Assembly (NCBI RefSeq): GCF_023159225.1
Contig: NC_063181.1
Location: 7,523,606-7,587,605, forward strand
Direction: 5' to 3'
DNA: 64,000 nucleotides
From: Perognathus longimembris pacificus
Lineage: Eukaryota > Chordata > Mammalia > Rodentia > Heteromyidae
Positions 63,070-64,000 of the stretch are shown piece by piece. The notes beneath the pieces were generated by a model, which searched no databases, had not been told where the DNA came from, and worked only from the letters and a program-made list of their open reading frames with translations. Numbering within the stretch: the first letter of the stretch is position 1; each line of letters begins with the position of its first letter. The position numbers were made by a program, and so were the translations under genes.

Positions 63070-64000
63070 CAGCATGCTCAAAGTCAGAGTTTGTGCAGGA
63101 CACAGCTACAAATTTAAATCCAGACTGGCTGATTTCAAAGCTGCAATTTTAATTATCCTGGTATTTAAGGCTGAGATTTGAGCAACTGCACATCAAGAGA
63201 TGAGTTAAACAAAAATTCCTAGTAGAATGCAACGGGTTGGTACTAAAACCACATTACATTATTTATGGTCATAAGTGTCCCTTCTCTATGCTCAGTTAAC
63301 AGTATATGTCATGTAAATTCAGTCCATCTCAAAATTAACGCCCTTAAGATATCATCAGAAAGCTCTAAGTTAAGGAATTACAGGGATAATGAATCACATA
63401 CTTTTTCAGGTTTTCCTGTAATTACAAGAACATATTGCTATAAATCCAAAAAGTAAAATAGAATCTGAAGAACTCACAAAATGCAAAGAGCAGTGCAAAG
63501 TCAACCATCACCCCAGGACTAACCCAAACAAAGCCTGAACACCAAACACAATTTGCGAGCCAAGGTTGATTGGCATGTGAAAAAGACACATATGCAAAAT
63601 TAAACACCTGTGATTCCATCGGAGTCAGAAAGTCAAAGTGTGTATCTTTAACACTAAAAATCAGAAAAGTTTGGGGATCCTGAACAAGATCTGCCTTGCC
63701 CAAAATCGGAGCTGCTGGGGACAGCTGGGGACTTTCTGAAGAATGAGTGAGAACTATCTGAGAGTGAAAAACTCTTCAGAGCAGAGTCTGAGAGGCACTC
63801 CTCTTGTTGTGTGGGGTTTGTCTCCAGGATTTCTACCCAGTTACCACTAAAAAAGCCAAGGAAGGTCTTCTGGCTTAGATCCTACTCTGCCATGCCATGA
63901 ATGACAAGTTATGAGAACCCAGGTTTCCCCAAGCATCCAATTAACAATTGAAACCCATTTGTACAACTACTTAAGGATAATGAAATTAAAACTTAGAAGA
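63070..64000. other. Unique AT-rich sequence
   Basis: No repeat or gene recognised to the window end. Confidence 0.5.

Noticed and set aside
1..64000. Small RNA genes (U6, 7SK, Y, 5S) and retroviral internal genes
   Set aside because: No matching stretches were noticed on reading either strand. LTR remnants occur without any gag, pol or env sequence.

Overview
This is nuclear DNA from a mammal, almost certainly a rodent of the superfamily Geomyoidea (pocket mice, kangaroo rats, gophers). The diagnosis rests on about twelve copies of a roughly 205-bp dimeric SINE. Its left half is a tRNA-Ala/ID-like monomer with intact A and B boxes, its right half is a second ID-like unit, and it ends in poly-A. 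This matches the IDL-Geo SINE, known only from geomyoid rodents. A second group of SINEs joins a 7SL/B1-like head to a similar right half. The rest of the repeat content is ordinary mammalian fossil material (L1, L2, MIR, MaLR LTRs, Tigger and MER20-type DNA transposons). Nothing suggests bacterial, viral or plasmid DNA.

I found no protein-coding gene I can defend. The longest open frames are 90-190 codons, resemble no family I know, and mostly lie over SINEs, microsatellites or GC-rich unique sequence. The window reads as intergenic DNA or a large intron. Two stretches have good splice signals around an open frame whose length is a multiple of three (53151-53231 and 57115-57303), and two more look like microexons (7854-7867, 38913-38925). 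One retrocopy-like open frame (16534-16794) could not be assigned.

Layout: 1-9 kb is mostly unique AT-rich DNA with five SINEs, a 110-bp tandem duplication (4861-5080) and a CT/CA microsatellite. 9-13 kb holds a MER20-like transposon, a GGAA tract, an L2/MIR cluster, and a MaLR LTR with a large CTT microsatellite inside it. 13-18 kb contains old L1 pieces and the unassigned open frame. 18-25 kb has an inverted SINE pair, L2, a Tigger fragment, a CpG cluster, and at 24766-25105 a SINE joined to an apparent L1 3' end inside one target-site duplication. 25-36 kb is mostly unique with several young SINEs and long pyrimidine tracts. 36-50 kb carries MIR, MaLR, Tigger and L1 3' remnants. 51.4-53.1 kb is an L1 ORF2 remnant split by a SINE, followed directly by the best candidate exon. 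57-64 kb has the second candidate exon, an MLT1-type LTR, a young SINE inserted in a MIR, a small CpG cluster (60895-61015) and further SINEs.

The repeats form a readable insertion history. The youngest SINEs, with perfect 12-15 bp duplications and long poly-A, interrupt older MIR and MER20 copies, and another SINE interrupts the L1. Repeat family names come from recognising consensus landmarks by eye and were not checked by a search.
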